Part shown: one piece after another, positions 4,000 through 5,471 of the stretch | Position numbering within the stretch: the stretch's first letter is position 1 | Layout: each line of letters starts with the position of its first letter | DNA from: Chloroflexota bacterium | GTDB taxonomy: Bacteria; Chloroflexota; Limnocylindria; Limnocylindrales; CSP1-4 | NCBI GenBank assembly: GCA_017882025.1 | Contig: JADGQG010000130.1 | Coordinates: 1-5,471 of the forward strand | Direction: 5' to 3' | DNA length: 5,471 nucleotides | Translations under genes and position numbers: made by a program | The notes under the pieces: generated by a model | Seen by the model: only the letters and a program-made list of their open reading frames with translations | Database searches by the model: none | What the model was told of the DNA's origin: nothing

Positions 4000-5471
4000 A
4001 TGAAGCTTCGTCTCCTCGCCGTGATCGGCCTCATCGCTATCGGGGTCGGCGCCATCGGGGTCGCCGTGATCGGACCCAGCCTCGGCGCCTCCGCGACCAC
4101 CCAGTACCTCACCGCCGCGGCGACCCGGGAGAACGTCGTCGCCCAGTCCGTTGCCACCGGGAGCGTGGCCGCCAGCGCGACTTACGGCCTCGCCTTCGGC
4201 AGCCAGCCGCAACTCATCACGTCCAGCACGTCGAGCACGACCGGCTCGGCTGGCGGGAGCAGCAGCTGGCTCGTGAACAGCGTCGCGGTCGCCGTGGGGG
4301 ACCGGGTCACGAGCGGGCAGGTCCTCGCGGTCGCCGACCCCAGCTCGGTCGATTCGACGCTCGCGGTCGCGAACGCAGGCCTCGCCTCGGCCAAGGCACG
4401 ACTCGCCGTCGACAAGGCGGGCCTCTCCGCGGCGGACAAATCCGTCGCGGCCATCTCGATCACCCAGGCCCAGAACCAGGTGGCCCAGGCCAAGCGGAAC
4501 GCCACGGCCACCACGGCGTCAGACAACCTCAAGCTGAGCCAGGCCCAGGCCGCCCTCAAGCGCGCCCAGGACCAGCTCGCCGCCGACCGCGCGGCCGGCC
4601 CGGCGAGCAACACCATCACCGCGGACCAGAATGCGGTCGCGTCGGCCCAGGACCAGCTCGCGGCCGCCCAGGCCCCGGTGGATCCCACCGCCACGCAGCA
4701 GAACGCGCTCAAGCTGAGCCAGGCCCAGGCCGCGCTCCAGCGGGCCCAGGCCACGCTTACCGCGGACCTCGCCGCCGGCCCGCCGAGCGCCACGATCAAA
4801 GCGGACCAGGGCGCCATCACCAGCGCCCAGGACCAGCTGGCATCGCTCAAGCTCCAGCTCCAGTCATCCGCCAACACGGCGTCGGACCAAGTCGCGTCGG
4901 CGAATCTCTCGCTCAAATCCGCCCAGGGTTCGTATACGAGTCGCACGGCGGCCGCGACGGCGTCGACGATCGCGGCCGACCAGGCCTCCATCGCAAACGC
5001 CGAGGAGTCCGTCCGCCAGGCCACCATCCAGGTTGCCGCGGCCACGCTCACCGCCCCCGTGGACGGCGTCGTCACGGCTGTCAGCGTAGTCGCCGGCGTC
5101 CTGGCCCCGTCCGGTGACGCGATCCAGCTCCAGGTGGGCTCGATGGAGGTGACGGCAAGCTTTGCGGAGAGCGACATCGGCAAGCTGAAGGTGGGCCAGT
5201 CCACGGCAGTGACCGTGGCGGCCGCCGGCACGACGCCGATTGACGGCACCGTCAGCCAGATCACCCCCACGGCAGTGTCCGCCACTGGCGGCTCCAGCGC
5301 GGGCTCCAGCGTCGTCACCTACGCCGTCCGGATCACACTCGCCAACGCGCCCGCGGCGGTCCTCGCCGGGATGACGGCGAGCGCCGCGGTCACCACGGCG
5401 CAAGCCGCGAACGTCATCGCGGTTCCCGCCATCGCACTCGTCGGGTCCGCCGGCTCCTACGGCGTCCGCGT
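4000..5471 (+). CDS. HlyD/MacA-type membrane fusion protein (efflux adaptor), 3' end beyond window
   Basis: The frame is open for 490 codons from the ATG at 4000 to the window edge, so the C-terminus is missing. After MKLR a hydrophobic segment (6-26) anchors or exports the protein; there is no lipobox. A split lipoyl domain follows: its first half (about 90-113) contains VAVAVGDRVTSGQVLAVAD and its second half (348-366) contains TAPVDGVVTAVSV. Between them lies a long Ala/Gln-rich helical hairpin (about 122-346). A beta-barrel domain (about 375-465) and the start of a membrane-proximal domain with IAVPAIALV come next. A Ser/Thr/Gly-rich insert (72-89) interrupts the first lipoyl half. The hairpin contains two copies of a 45-residue unit 60 residues apart. 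MacA/YknX-like adaptors work with MacB-type ABC transporters, whose genes would be expected just downstream; the window ends first. Confidence 0.85.
   Translation, partial: MKLRLLAVIGLIAIGVGAIGVAVIGPSLGASATTQYLTAAATRENVVAQSVATGSVAASATYGLAFGSQPQLITSSTSSTTGSAGGSSSWLVNSVAVAVGDRVTSGQVLAVADPSSVDSTLAVANAGLASAKARLAVDKAGLSAADKSVAAISITQAQNQVAQAKRNATATTASDNLKLSQAQAALKRAQDQLAADRAAGPASNTITADQNAVASAQDQLAAAQAPVDPTATQQNALKLSQAQAALQRAQATLTADLAAGPPSATIKADQGAITSAQDQLASLKLQLQSSANTASDQVASANLSLKSAQGSYTSRTAAATASTIAADQASIANAEESVRQATIQVAAATLTAPVDGVVTAVSVVAGVLAPSGDAIQLQVGSMEVTASFAESDIGKLKVGQSTAVTVAAAGTTPIDGTVSQITPTAVSATGGSSAGSSVVTYAVRITLANAPAAVLAGMTASAAVTTAQAANVIAVPAIALVGSAGSYGVR
4528..4842 (+). repeat. Internal duplication, 180-base period, in the adaptor hairpin
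   Basis: Codons 177-221 (4528-4662) and 237-281 (4708-4842) encode matching segments: both start LKLSQAQAAL, both carry AAGP (198-201 and 258-261) and both end in a SAQDQLA-like helix. The offset is exactly 60 codons. The first 25 or so bases of the two copies are nearly identical and later parts have diverged, which fits an in-frame duplication lengthening the coiled-coil hairpin. Confidence 0.75.

Noticed and set aside
3543..5117. 524-codon + strand frame across the ApbE end and the adaptor
   Set aside because: Arg/Gly/Pro-rich translation without a fold; it crosses an intergenic region and two genes that read in another frame.
4182..5318. Long open frame on the minus strand opposite the membrane fusion protein
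   Set aside because: It is the shadow of the Ala/Gln-rich + strand gene: translation is Ala/Trp/Ser-rich with no domain, and the + strand frame has signal, lipoyl and barrel motifs.
1..5471. CRISPR array, insertion sequence ends or transposase
   Set aside because: No regularly spaced identical repeats with unique spacers, no terminal inverted repeats and no transposase or integrase motifs seen.

Overview
The window is GC-rich throughout, with strong G/C preference at third codon positions in every convincing gene, and all supportable genes lie on the + strand. Gene content and composition suit a free-living high-GC bacterium, most likely Chloroflexota or Actinomycetota. I cannot decide between them, and no taxonomic marker is present.

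Left part (about 1-1109). A reading frame entering from the left edge looks like the C-terminal tail of a larger helical protein, but its coding character fades after about position 265. It then runs across a degenerate 3' half of a tRNA-Gly(TCC)-like sequence ending in CCA (about 338-382). A poorly coding stretch follows, then a small predicted all-helical orphan protein (579-923). The next intergenic region holds two GC-rich hairpins, a five-copy GGAC tetranucleotide run and a direct-repeat operator candidate.

Central part (1110-3870). Three tightly packed genes form a redox cassette: a six-helix, haem-binding ferric reductase/NOX-like flavocytochrome with a cytoplasmic FAD/NAD(P)H module; a membrane-anchored FMN-binding domain protein with a flavinylation motif; and an ApbE-type FMN transferase overlapping it by 8 bases. 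The inferred scheme is that electrons pass from NAD(P)H through FAD and two haems across the membrane to an FMN that ApbE attaches covalently to the anchored protein. The final acceptor is not visible.

Right part (3871-5471). A short intergenic region carries a second copy of the operator candidate: two TTCAG boxes 11 bases apart, 14 of 16 bases identical to the copy before the flavocytochrome. It precedes an HlyD/MacA-type membrane fusion protein that runs off the right edge. The shared site suggests that one OmpR-type response regulator controls both the redox cassette and the export system. That link is the most interesting inference from this window.
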